DNA of 64,000 bases from an uncultured Bacteroides sp. (GCF_959029255.1 NZ_CAUFUE010000001.1:1-64000), one strand, 5' to 3'. Shown: positions 51,960-59,861, counted from the first letter of the stretch. Translations and numbers: made by a program. The notes: generated by a model from the sequence alone, not told the origin.

Positions 51960-52049
51960 AAACTTTGCTTTTGATTTAACTAACACAAAGTTCGGGCTTT
52001 TATATCGTTTATCCTATACGTTATTTTTGGACGCTAACCTAATGCCTAC

Positions 52050-52766
52050 TTACTCCATCATAAGTTCTTTCGTTCCATATACAGACCAAAATCTCTCAGC
52101 CAAAACATCAACATCATTTCCTTGCGCATCTGTACTTACTAGTTTTCCACAAAAATCTAAATGCATTTCTGTGCTCGTATAACCTTCTTCTATTGGATTA
52201 GACTCGGGATTATCTTCACCGCAATAAAACTCCGAACCTTTAGGATTTTCAATAAACATATTCCCTGGCTCCATTGCTACACCATGATGTCCATATCCAC
52301 CATTTTCGTCCCCGTCTTCATGCCATGTATCTTCTTCCAAATCCACGGGAGGAATTAAAGTATGATGTTCATGTACTCCATTACGTGCGAAATAACCTTT
52401 AATATACTGCCGATATTCTCCTTTTCCATCATCGCGGGTTCTTGGCGTAGTAAAAAGAGCTTTCATCTCGAAAGATTTGTACAAAACATTTTGGGTATCA
52501 TCCCAATCGGCACCCAAAGTTCCGCTGGGTATAGTTGTAAAACGTCCTACAATTGCATCACCTTTTTTAAGTCTCTGAATAGTGGAGACTGTTTGTTGAA
52601 TTGTGGAATTAACCAAACCGCTTCTGACGATTTGGTTAAGTTCTTTATTTTTTTGAAAATCTGCATGAACTAATCGTTCGTCCTTAAATGATACATGATT
52701 GTAGTTATGTCTATCAATGTTATATGAACGAGCTTTGTTATTATTTTCTTTATCCGAATATTCCAT
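52050..52766 (-). CDS. unknown protein downstream of the MNT/HEPN pair
   Basis: 238 aa. The N-terminal 60 residues are charged (MEYSDKENNNKARSYNIDRH). The middle contains RFTTIPSGTLGADWDDTQNV, then a Gly/Asp/His-rich segment (DENGGYGHHGVAMEPG, about 155-170) and an acidic C terminus. I recognise no family. It lies 6 nt downstream of the HEPN gene on the same strand and 12 nt from the IS66 end, so it is probably the third gene of that transcript, or a gene whose end was set by the insertion. Confidence 0.65.
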   Translation of the reverse strand: MEYSDKENNNKARSYNIDRHNYNHVSFKDERLVHADFQKNKELNQIVRSGLVNSTIQQTVSTIQRLKKGDAIVGRFTTIPSGTLGADWDDTQNVLYKSFEMKALFTTPRTRDDGKGEYRQYIKGYFARNGVHEHHTLIPPVDLEEDTWHEDGDENGGYGHHGVAMEPGNMFIENPKGSEFYCGEDNPESNPIEEGYTSTEMHLDFCGKLVSTDAQGNDVDVLAERFWSVYGTKELMME

Positions 52767-52772
52767 ATTTTT

Positions 52773-53171
52773 TTATGTGCTTAAGATTTGTTCATCAATC
52801 AATTTCACAAAGGCACAAACTTGCGGATATAATTCTTTAGTAGCTGCTAAATCATAATTTTTAAAGTCTTCATAATCTGCTACTGAACGGCAGTTATAGA
52901 CTACTGTATAAAACCGCCCCCATTCTTTAGGAAATTTTCCTGTTAAGATAAAATGCTTGCCAAACATTTGCCTCACACCTTCATGTGTCTTGACACCGTC
53001 AATTTCAGCATGCAGCAATAATGCGCTGACGGCATAAAAACAAGCATAATACATACGATTCATTGCGGTATTATAATATCCTCGCTCAATATGATCTGCT
53101 ATTTCGGTCAACAAAGTTTTGGCGGAATTTATTCTGTACAAAACTATATCAAATCTTTGTTCAGAGGTCAT
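52773..53171 (-). CDS. HEPN-domain protein of an MNT/HEPN pair
   Basis: 132 aa, all-helical. NRMYYACFYAVSALLL and KTHEGVRQMFGKHF match the HEPN family PF05168. A canonical RNase Rx4-6H motif is not obvious, so RNase activity is uncertain. The start overlaps the MNT gene stop by 4 nt, typical of HEPN/MNT toxin-antitoxin modules in which the nucleotidyltransferase AMPylates and silences the HEPN toxin. Confidence 0.85.
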   Translation of the reverse strand: MTSEQRFDIVLYRINSAKTLLTEIADHIERGYYNTAMNRMYYACFYAVSALLLHAEIDGVKTHEGVRQMFGKHFILTGKFPKEWGRFYTVVYNCRSVADYEDFKNYDLAATKELYPQVCAFVKLIDEQILST

Positions 53172-53476
53172 AATAATATCCCTTCCTTTATCACATTTTC
53201 ATAAAAAGGAGTAAAACGCTTACCCCACTCACGCACAGTTTCTATAAACGGATTTATTTGAATACCGGTTTCCAATTCAATATCATACAATGGAGCCGTC
53301 AGTTTCATTTTGTCATCTAACGTAACAACGTCTTTATCTACCAACAATAACAAATCAATGTCACTGTCAGGACGAGCATCACCACGAGCCTCACTTCCAT
53401 AAAGAATAATCTTCAAATCCGGCGAGTAATGATGTAATGCCTCTTTAATTAAAGATATGATATACGGACGTTTCAT
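53168..53476 (-). CDS. minimal nucleotidyltransferase (MNT) antitoxin
   Basis: 102 aa. The pol-beta-type catalytic motif is complete: LYGSEARGDARPDSDIDLLL (about 24-43), i.e. G-S then D-x-D. Predicted to add nucleotides (AMP) to its HEPN partner. It is the first gene of the transcript and has a strong promoter match directly upstream. Confidence 0.88.
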   Translation of the reverse strand: MKRPYIISLIKEALHHYSPDLKIILYGSEARGDARPDSDIDLLLLVDKDVVTLDDKMKLTAPLYDIELETGIQINPFIETVREWGKRFTPFYENVIKEGILL

Positions 53477-53503
53477 CTTTTTTTCAGATATTTATTCTTC
53501 CAA

Positions 53504-53534
53504 CAAAGATAATATATATTTTGATATGTGCAAA
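53504..53534 (-). promoter_or_regulatory. promoter of the MNT/HEPN transcript
   Basis: TTTG (53531-53534), 19-nt spacer, TATCTTTG (53504-53511) on the minus strand: an exact Bacteroides -33/-7 match, 28 nt upstream of the MNT start. Confidence 0.7.
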
Positions 53535-53543
53535 ACTACTGTT

Positions 53544-53790
53544 TCATAATTCAATTTCTTTATTAGCGGAACGAGAATTACGTATATCTTCAATTATATC
53601 ATCAACAGGACGAGAGTCATTCCATTTACCTGCAAACTGAGATACCCAATTAGTTTTCTCGGTTAATTTATTTTTTTTTTAGTTAGTAGAGAGGCTGATA
53701 ATTTAGATATCAGTTCAAGCTTAATCTCTGAACTTAATCCTTTTAACATATTCCAATAGATGGTTACATCTGTAGTATTTGCATCCTTAC
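53544..53790 (-). pseudogene. broken toxin-antitoxin antitoxin gene (frameshift in poly-A, N terminus lost)
   Basis: The minus strand encodes IKLELISKLSASLLTKKK in one frame and, after an A10 run (53671-53680), EKTNWVSQFAGKWNDSRP with DDIIEDIRNSR in another, ending at 53544. One base more or two fewer in the run would join them. The N terminus is cut off where the duplicated block (from 53792) begins, and no ATG remains. The stop TGA overlaps an ATG that opens M-K-Q-stop, the place where a PIN-type toxin start would be; the toxin is gone. The antitoxin family assignment is from memory of similar Bacteroides C termini. Confidence 0.6.
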
Positions 53791-53843
53791 CGTTACTACT
53801 CTTTTCTCGAAAAGCAAGAAATCTTTAATTTATAAATAATAAA

Positions 53844-53880
53844 GCAGCCGGAATCGCTCAAACTAAGCAATCCCGGCTGC
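53844..53880 (-). terminator. hairpin terminator after the 78-aa gene
   Basis: The same GCAGCCGG/CCGGCTGC stem as at 50782-50818; the inner stem is weaker here (GCTCA against TAAGC). Confidence 0.6.
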
Positions 53881-53927
53881 CGCCTAAAACAAATAACCGC
53901 TGTTACCTGTCGTTTATCATAAAAATG

Positions 53928-54164
53928 TCACTTTAAACTTTTAGAGAAGTCTCTTCTTTTACATACTACTGTTGGTGCTCCCAATTCTTCTCGTTCTAAT
54001 ACATCAATAATCCCCTCCTGTTCCAATTCGAAAAGTGCGGGATATACTCGGAGTTTGTCAGCACCGGAATTCTGAATGATATCCTCTACTGTAACTACAT
54101 CCGCACCAGACTGGATATAGCTGATAATCTTCTGAGTATCTAAAAGTTTATAATTGATTTCCAT
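53928..54164 (-). CDS. small winged-helix-like protein, copy 2
   Basis: 78 aa, paralogue of the 70-aa protein at 50858-51070. It keeps the core DKLRVYPALFELEQEGIIDV and EELGAPTVV and has an extended basic/serine C terminus (KRRDFSKSLK). The two proteins differ at roughly half of positions, so the duplication is old or the copies came from different sources. Function is unknown. Confidence 0.6.
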   Translation of the reverse strand: MEINYKLLDTQKIISYIQSGADVVTVEDIIQNSGADKLRVYPALFELEQEGIIDVLEREELGAPTVVCKRRDFSKSLK

Positions 54165-54205
54165 AATTATTTTAGTGTTAATATTCTATTGGGGTGTGTC
54201 TGTTG

Positions 54206-54977
54206 GTTATCGTTCAATTTTGACGTATAGCCCAAGGAAAGCCGCCACAAGGCGGTTTCCCAATAAATAACGTCAAAAAAGATATTGATTTTTAAGAATT
54301 GTTGTTAGTTCAATTCGATTGTCAAGGGCAATAAATGTTTATAATCCTTTCGTCTTTTAACAATCTCACTGAAGAACTGCTTGAAATAATTCTGCACTGA
54401 CACACCCTGCATCCTATGGGTTGAGATGATTGTATGATATACCATTGAAACGCGGGTCATTTTGTCGCTTCCGAAAAACAATGAATTCTTTCGTTCACAG
54501 GCTAAGGGACGTATAAACCTCGCGGTGGATGATTGTCACTGAGCAAGACATTAAGCTTACTGCGTAACTTTATGATTATTTCTTTTGTCTTCAAGTTGTT
54601 CCGGCAAAGCTTTATCTGTTCGGCAGACAACTTGCTTTCTTCATACTCGCGTTCCAATTTGTAAAGCTCACCGATCAACTCCAATATGAATGCAGCATCC
54701 TTCTCATCGCCCTGCTCTAACGCATACTTGAACTTAGCTCGTGCATGGGGCATGCAACAAAGATGTTCAATATCTACCATATAATTATCCAGATACATAT
54801 AGACATTGTAACCGTCAGACTGAAGGGCTTTCACCTAACTGAACACCTTCTAATTTGTACCGGACGAAAAGACGCTCAAAATCATTGTAACTATACATAA
54901 AATTTGCTTTTGATTTAACAAGAGCAAAGATTTGGTTTTAGGATTGGTTAAGCAATACGGCAAAATTAGACGCTAAC
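54206..54977 (-). mobile_element. IS66-family insertion sequence, internally deleted (copy 2)
   Basis: Ends GTTATCGTTCAA (54206) and AGACGCTAAC (54968-54977) match the IS66 repeats of copy 1 with changes. The 772-bp element contains TnpC fragments and the first codons of TnpA (MYSYNDFERLF, start at 54898), so its deletion joins tnpA to tnpC. Confidence 0.75.
54305..54834 (-). pseudogene. IS66 TnpC transposase remnants (copy 2)
   Basis: One open stretch (54502-54834, 110 aa) encodes the central TnpC part: MYLDNYMVDIEHLCCMPHAR, then YALEQGDEKDAAFILELIGE, ending SDNHPPRG. A second (54305-54500) encodes the C terminus: VSMVYHTIISTHRM, GVSVQNYFKQFF and a final KDYKHLLPLTIELN. Frame breaks between them and loss of the N-terminal half make it inactive. 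Confidence 0.75.
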
Positions 54978-55040
54978 CGATGAGACCCTCCTGAAGGCGT
55001 GTCCATACTTCGATGCGGTGGGAGAATACAGGGAGCTGTG
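54978..55040 (+). pseudogene. short gene fragment cut by the IS66 end
   Basis: On the plus strand an open 20-residue tail (DETLLKACPYFDAVGEYREL, then stop) begins exactly at the IS66 boundary. It looks like the C terminus of a lost gene. I cannot identify it, and chance is not excluded. Confidence 0.3.
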
Positions 55041-55045
55041 AAAAC

Positions 55046-55462
55046 TTATACAGTAAGGTCTTCCGTCACCAGTTCTGCCACATTAATAGGAGGTAATACA
55101 CAAGCATTCAGCACTGTGCCTTCCGTCTTCGTATGAAGTACTCCACGTGCGGTTCCCACTACGATGGTTCCCATATATCTCAAGAAATCCGCAGGAACCT
55201 TCCACCGATTGTTTTCCTTCATTTCATCCCAACCTTCGGGTGCTATTTTAAAGAAGCAAGCCAGTTCCAATATCATAAGCAAGTCATGTTCCTGTTTGTA
55301 CTTCAACGTCACTATACTTCTTATAGCGGTTCTGTCCGTACTGGGTGTGAAACTTAATTCTGTACTTACCGTCATTTCTTTTCCGGCAACGAAAAGGTCG
55401 GGAAACATGGCGAATTGCTTCGTCTCGATTTTAAATAATCTATAAGGTATAGCCATAATCAA
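55046..55462 (-). CDS. SecB-like chaperone of a toxin-antitoxin-chaperone module
   Basis: 138 aa. The C-terminal half follows SecB: an aromatic/hydrophobic beta segment (ILELACFFKIAPEGW, about 64-78), a helix with conserved small residues (FLRYMGTIVVGTARGVLHTK, about 92-111) and the closing VLPPINVAELV, equivalent to the LPPINF motif of SecB. The N-terminal half is shorter than usual. It overlaps the HTH gene by 4 nt. In known TAC systems such a chaperone protects the antitoxin from degradation. No other secB is in this window, so a role in general export cannot be excluded. Confidence 0.72.
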   Translation of the reverse strand: MIMAIPYRLFKIETKQFAMFPDLFVAGKEMTVSTELSFTPSTDRTAIRSIVTLKYKQEHDLLMILELACFFKIAPEGWDEMKENNRWKVPADFLRYMGTIVVGTARGVLHTKTEGTVLNACVLPPINVAELVTEDLTV

Positions 55463-55830
55463 GCCCTTTTTACAAAAAGATTATCACTTTCTTTGAAACA
55501 AGATGTAAAGTTGTCATTCTTCAACACCGTAAATGTTTCATAAACAACAGATTCTTTATCCCCGCTTATATACTGTTCCATATCCACATATTCCAGCAAG
55601 GGAGCTTTTCCTATTGTCAATGACAGTTCTACCAACTTACTCAATTTGTGGTCAAAGTCTCCATTCAGCAATTGCGACACATAGCCTTTGCTACAACCTA
55701 AATAGGCAGCGAGTTGGGTATTATTCATGCCTTTTTCTTGCATAAACTTACTGATTTCTCTGAACAACTCAGTCTGGAGTTTTGCAGTCCAATATCCTTT
55801 GTTTTTTAGAAGTTCAGCTCTTGTTTTCAT
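55459..55830 (-). CDS. HigA-type HTH antitoxin with C-terminal extension
   Basis: 123 aa. A Cro/C1-type helix-turn-helix spans about 27-80 (MNNTQLAAYLGCSKGYVSQL with the following helix). A tail of about 40 residues follows (ending CFKESDNLFVKRA) that is hydrophobic and basic in patches. In known TAC systems the antitoxin has such a chaperone-addiction tail (ChAD), bound by the SecB-like partner. It overlaps both neighbours by 4 nt, which indicates a coupled three-gene operon. Confidence 0.82.
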   Translation of the reverse strand: MKTRAELLKNKGYWTAKLQTELFREISKFMQEKGMNNTQLAAYLGCSKGYVSQLLNGDFDHKLSKLVELSLTIGKAPLLEYVDMEQYISGDKESVVYETFTVLKNDNFTSCFKESDNLFVKRA

Positions 55831-56219
55831 ATTTCTTTAGTATTAAGAGAGTCAATATATTGTTTTTTCAAGGCTCTGAAAGTCGTAATGTCCTTGTCTT
55901 GTGAATTCTTATATCCACCCATTACCACAATCTTACCATCCTTTTGATGAATAGCATACACTCTCAGGTGTTTTGACTTGAATTCATATTCCTTCACGTC
56001 CCCTTTGCCACCTTTCAGCTCCCTAAATTTATCTTTCGGGAGCGATTGCAAATTTGCGACAGCTTCCATACGGTAATAGATAGAACCCAGTTCACTCTCA
56101 TATTGCTCTTCCAACTCCTCTGTAAAACTGTCGAAAGGGGCTTTACCGTCAACAAGCAATTTATTGAAAGTTTGCCTTCCTTTGATAAGTTCTATCTTCT
56201 CAAGCGCAAATTTACTCAT
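55827..56219 (-). CDS. HigB/RelE-like toxin
   Basis: 130 aa. An alpha-beta plan typical of RelE/HigB ribosome-dependent mRNA interferases: an N-terminal helical part, then LPKDKFRELKGGKGDVKEYE and the strand YEFKSKHLRVYAIHQKDGKI with VVMGGYKNSQDKDI. Basic and aromatic residues (Lys, Arg, Tyr) line the expected active strand. It is the first gene of the module. Toxin identity is inferred from fold pattern and the two partner genes. Confidence 0.78.
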   Translation of the reverse strand: MSKFALEKIELIKGRQTFNKLLVDGKAPFDSFTEELEEQYESELGSIYYRMEAVANLQSLPKDKFRELKGGKGDVKEYEFKSKHLRVYAIHQKDGKIVVMGGYKNSQDKDITTFRALKKQYIDSLNTKEI

Positions 56220-56317
56220 ATAAAGTTAAGTTCAAGCTAAACACTCATTTTTTTATAATTTATAAACAATCAAGCAGCCGACAATATTGCATCTTCTATT
56301 CAACCATTCATTTGAAG

Positions 56318-56344
56318 CAAAGATACGATTATTATTCCAACAAC
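56318..56344 (-). promoter_or_regulatory. candidate promoter of the toxin-antitoxin-chaperone module
   Basis: TATCTTTG (56318-56325) on the minus strand with GTTG (56341-56344) 15 nt further upstream; the spacer is short, so only the -7 box is convincing. A HigA-bound operator could lie at 56225-56310, where no clear palindrome is seen. Confidence 0.35.
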
Positions 56345-56356
56345 CAAGTTCCGGAT

Positions 56357-56620
56357 GTACAAAATTGGGCGCTAACTATTACTACCATATTTATGTTGGT
56401 TCATCAGGGAAAGTTGCTCACGGTTCTCCTCAAACTTGGATTTATAGTCCAAGTTTGAGGAGGAACGTTCGGATTTCAACAGTTCGACAACCTCCTTCAA
56501 GGTGTTGTTCTGATACATGAACTCTATTAGTAACTTTGATTTTTTGTCGGTTCTCATTTTGATTACAGCGGCAAAGATCGCTATTTCAAAGCTATTTACA
56601 CGTCATTTTTGGATGCTACT
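56357..56620 (-). mobile_element. IS66-like remnant (copy 3)
   Basis: Two sequences resembling IS66 terminal repeats are present in the same orientation: ATTGGGCGCTAAC ending at 56376 and TTTTTGGATGCTAC ending at about 56619. Between them a 61-aa ORF (56372-56557; MRTDKKSKLLIEFMYQNNTL) looks like the N terminus of a transposase. The fragment is too short to place firmly. Confidence 0.45.
56426..56462. repeat. perfect 15-bp hairpin inside the IS66-like remnant
   Basis: A perfect 15-bp inverted repeat, CTCCTCAAACTTGGA and complement, with a 7-nt loop TTTATAG. It lies inside the transposase-like ORF and has no T run, so it is not a normal terminator. Confidence 0.6.
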
Positions 56621-57778
56621 TCATCGAGTTTACTCATAAAATCACTAAATTGTTTACGAATAATATCTTCTGACAAATTATTGACAACATACTGTCGTGC
56701 TCTCTTGCCCATTAAAAGTCGTGCTTTTCTATTTGATAACAGAAAAGAAATCGTCTCAATCATACTTTCATCCTTGTCAACAATAGCAATTTCATGGTCT
56801 ATATGTAATCCCTCCGCACCAATGGATGTTGTTACTACACAACAAGCATAAGACATTGCTTGTATAATTTTATTTTGAATTCCAGCACCAGATAACATAG
56901 GGGCCACAACAATCGTAGCACGCTGATAATATGGTTCAACAGATTCTACATATCCTGTCACAATGATATTTTCATTCTTTGCCATTTTTTTGACTCGCTC
57001 ATCAGGATGAGCACCAACAATCACAAATTTTAGTTTGGGATAATCTAAACACAGTATAGGAAACACATTATTAGCAAAATGGAGAACAGCGACAACATTC
57101 GGTTCATAATTCATTTTTCCAACAAATACTATCGTATCCAAATAATTATGTTGAGATACTTTTTGCAAATCTGGTATATCAACTTTATTCCCTACCACAT
57201 AAATCTTTGTTGCCATATAGAATATATTGTTTATCTACATTTGAAATAATAGCACAGCTATCAAACGTTTTAAGAATCAATTGCTCATATCTTTTACAAC
57301 GTTGATAATCTATAGTATATATCAGTTTTTTTATACCACTAGCTTTATCCTTCGCTTTTTCATAATTCATGGATATAGCATCTACAAAATCTATTATTTT
57401 AATAATTCCTTTCGCCTTCCTCACATATTCAGCAGTTCTTATATTGTTACAAAATACAGCATCATATTTATATAAATTATTTCTAATATATTTTTCTGCT
57501 TTCTTGCTATAATAATAATTAACTTGTAATGGAAGATAGTTGAATAAAAAACGAAATGTATGTAAACAACTGACAATCTTCGGTAAATGGAATCTATATT
57601 CTGATCTAATTTTAGGCTGATTTTTTTGTATATTTTCAGTATTATTGGTTGCACTCAAATAAAATATATCAACGCAGTATCTTTCTGTTAGAAAATTCAG
57701 CTGCTGTGCTGTGCGAATTTGATCCCCACCAACTATTGGATAAATAGGACGAGAAGAAATAAAAAGAATTTTTTTCAT
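56596..57778 (-). pseudogene. GT4 glycosyltransferase split by a frameshift
   Basis: Two overlapping ORFs together make one GT-B enzyme of about 394 codons. 57185-57778 holds the acceptor domain (MKKILFISSRPIYPIVGGDQ, with RTAQQLNFL); 56596-57216 holds the donor domain (VFVGKMNYEPN, then VVAPMLSGAGIQNKIIQAMS with the E-equivalent region and GAEGL). The frames are shifted by one base within 57185-57240, where both are open only briefly. The 3' end, coding for EVASKNDV, closely resembles an IS66 terminal repeat, so the original C terminus may have been replaced. It could be a sequencing error, a true loss or a phase state. Confidence 0.78.
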
Positions 57779-57780
57779 TT

Positions 57781-58848
57781 TTAAGATATTGTTTCTACAA
57801 GTAAGTTATGGACAATTACCGCCGAATCATTCCATTTTAAAAACTTCTCAATAAACTTTTCTCTTTCTACAAAATCAATCTTATAACTATCTATATTATT
57901 GATAGCCGTTACAATTGCTTTTATATCTAAAGGATTTACTAATATACCTTGATTTCCTAAAACTTCAGGAAGAGATGTTGTATTAGAACACACGATTTTA
58001 GCACCACAAACCATAGCTTCCAATATAGGAATTCCAAATCCCTCCTGTAATGACAGAAAGATAAAAGCTTGACAATTTGAATAATATGCCATCATTTCAG
58101 AATCTTCCATTCCCATAGGTAAAAATAGTATATTTCCACCACTAAGTTTTCTCAACTCAGAAGATTTAGGTACTCCTGCAATATACAAATTCTCATCAGG
58201 GAAATAATCCTTAAAAATTTCAATAAGATAAAGAAGATTCTTGCTTGGGGCATCTCCGGAAACAGTAAAATAGAAATCTGTTTCTTTTTTATCTATAGCT
58301 ATTTGCTGTTTCAATTTATAAAAGTTATCTATTCTATTATATGTAATCGAGACTTCATCTATTCCTAATAACAATTTTATTTGTTTCGCTGAATATTCTG
58401 AAACTGTTACGACTCTGTCTATTTTATTTTTACCGCTTTTTATTATAAACTTCCGATATAATCGTCCAATTTTCTGCCTAAAAGAAGAATGCTTCCCTGC
58501 AAACCGCATTGGGTTTAAAAATATTAAATCATGAATTGTAACAACCAAACGAATACTTGAATCTAAAAATAAAGGGAAAGTATTGCCAGGACACCATAAA
58601 ACATCCAATGCATCCTTTTTAGCAAATAATGGAAGAAATATCTGTTCAGAAAGAATTTCATTTTTTACAGGAATATGTCTTTCATAGAAGTTCTTATTTA
58701 ACTTCGATGAAACAATAGGGTAATAAGTATATAAAAAATACTCATTTTCCACATCAATATCCATCAGACATTTTACAATCTCCCTAATATAACGCCCCAT
58801 TCCACGCTGAGTTGCAGTCGCTAAACTATAATCAATTCCTATTCTCAT
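57781..58848 (-). CDS. GT4-family glycosyltransferase
   Basis: 355 aa, GT-B fold. MRIGIDYSLATATQRGMGRY is the typical glycine-containing acceptor loop of GT4 mannosyl/rhamnosyltransferases; the donor domain has FYFTVSGDAPSKNLLYLIE, then FIFLSLQEGFGIPILEAMVCGA with the E-x7-E pair. It is soluble or peripheral at the inner membrane, adding a sugar to the undecaprenyl-linked repeat unit. It is 2 nt from the split GT gene and its start overlaps the upstream GT gene by 4 nt. Confidence 0.9.
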   Translation of the reverse strand: MRIGIDYSLATATQRGMGRYIREIVKCLMDIDVENEYFLYTYYPIVSSKLNKNFYERHIPVKNEILSEQIFLPLFAKKDALDVLWCPGNTFPLFLDSSIRLVVTIHDLIFLNPMRFAGKHSSFRQKIGRLYRKFIIKSGKNKIDRVVTVSEYSAKQIKLLLGIDEVSITYNRIDNFYKLKQQIAIDKKETDFYFTVSGDAPSKNLLYLIEIFKDYFPDENLYIAGVPKSSELRKLSGGNILFLPMGMEDSEMMAYYSNCQAFIFLSLQEGFGIPILEAMVCGAKIVCSNTTSLPEVLGNQGILVNPLDIKAIVTAINNIDSYKIDFVEREKFIEKFLKWNDSAVIVHNLLVETIS

Positions 58849-59861
58849 ATTGAATTTACTATTCGCTGTACATTATCAATAACTCTTTCTGAAGAAAATG
58901 AAGTTTTAAACGTTTTTATGGCATTTGCGCTCAATGTTGCATAAAATTTTTCATTCTTAATCAGTTCATAGATTTTTTCCTCTAATTCTTGCCTCTCACT
59001 CACCAAAAAACCATTATATCCATTTTTTACCAATTCTGGAATTCCACCAACAGCTGTTGCAAGAATTGGTAATCCATATTTCATTGCATCAATAATAGAT
59101 AAAGGACAATTTTCATAATGAGATAATAAAATAAATACATCACTATTTTTATAAAAAGAGCTCACATCCTTTTGAAATCCATAAAAATGAATCTGCTCAT
59201 TCGTTTTATTTTTCACCCAATTACTCAAATTCCCATCACCCACAATATCCAATATGACTTCATTAGGGGGAAACTTTGATACAATCTCCACAATATCTTT
59301 TATACCTTTAGATTCCGTAACACGGCTAAGAAAAAGTAATCTCAAGGGATTATGTTTTATTTTACTAATAGAATAGTCTAATTGTCGAAGTCCATTATGA
59401 ACAGTGTATGATTTTCTTTTAAATAGCATCTGTTCATTTCTAGAATAGTCAGACACGTGGATTATTTTTTGAGCGAAAATGTAACAAATATGCAACAATA
59501 TCACATAAAGCAGTCGTTTTATAAAATTAGAAACATACAAGTTAGTCGTATGTCTATAAATTATAATCTTAACATTTTTCAGAAAAGGACTATAATATAT
59601 AGTACTTCCACCATTCAAAATGACAATATCAATATTCCATTTTTGTATAGCATTCTTTATCTCACTAAACTCCTCTTTTTTTACATTATTGGTACTATAC
59701 GAAAAAAGTCTCTTTTTTTCTGTATTCAAAGCATCGTATAGTTTTTCATTACGAACTAAAAAAAAAGAATTTTGAACATTTGATAATATTTCTACTATAA
59801 ATTGTTCTCCTCCCCCAAAAAAAGGCGAATTACTAACAACTAAAATATTTTTCTTTATCAT
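58845..59861 (-). CDS. GT4-family glycosyltransferase
   Basis: 338 aa. The N terminus KNILVVSNSPFFGGGEQF is a GT4 acceptor loop; the donor half has LRLLFLSRVTESKGIKDIVE and VFILLSHYENCPLSIIDAMKYGLP. It overlaps the wzy gene by 29 nt, and its only upstream start is at 59861. Codons are strongly AT-biased, like the whole locus. Sugar specificity cannot be told. Confidence 0.9.
   Translation of the reverse strand: MIKKNILVVSNSPFFGGGEQFIVEILSNVQNSFFLVRNEKLYDALNTEKKRLFSYSTNNVKKEEFSEIKNAIQKWNIDIVILNGGSTIYYSPFLKNVKIIIYRHTTNLYVSNFIKRLLYVILLHICYIFAQKIIHVSDYSRNEQMLFKRKSYTVHNGLRQLDYSISKIKHNPLRLLFLSRVTESKGIKDIVEIVSKFPPNEVILDIVGDGNLSNWVKNKTNEQIHFYGFQKDVSSFYKNSDVFILLSHYENCPLSIIDAMKYGLPILATAVGGIPELVKNGYNGFLVSERQELEEKIYELIKNEKFYATLSANAIKTFKTSFSSERVIDNVQRIVNSI

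Larger units (their letters stand above)
51079..52038 (-). mobile_element. IS66-family insertion sequence, internally deleted (copy 1)
   Basis: Terminal inverted repeats GTTAGCGTCCAA (51079-51090) and TTGGACGCTAAC (52027-52038) delimit a 960-bp element, against about 2.5 kb for an intact IS66. Inside are a complete TnpA and the C-terminal pieces of TnpC; TnpB and most of TnpC are lost. No 8-bp target duplication is visible, so flanks have rearranged. Confidence 0.82.
53792..54347. repeat. direct repeat copy 2 (terminator + winged-helix-like gene + IS66 end)
   Basis: Divergent second copy of 50732-51220, with the same order of hairpin, small gene, IS66 terminal repeat and TnpC tail. It begins inside the broken antitoxin gene. 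Confidence 0.75.

Noticed and set aside
53928..54164. The winged-helix-like gene as antitoxin of the MNT/HEPN pair
   Set aside because: Its paralogue stands alone at 50858-51070, and a terminator and the decayed antitoxin separate it from the MNT gene.
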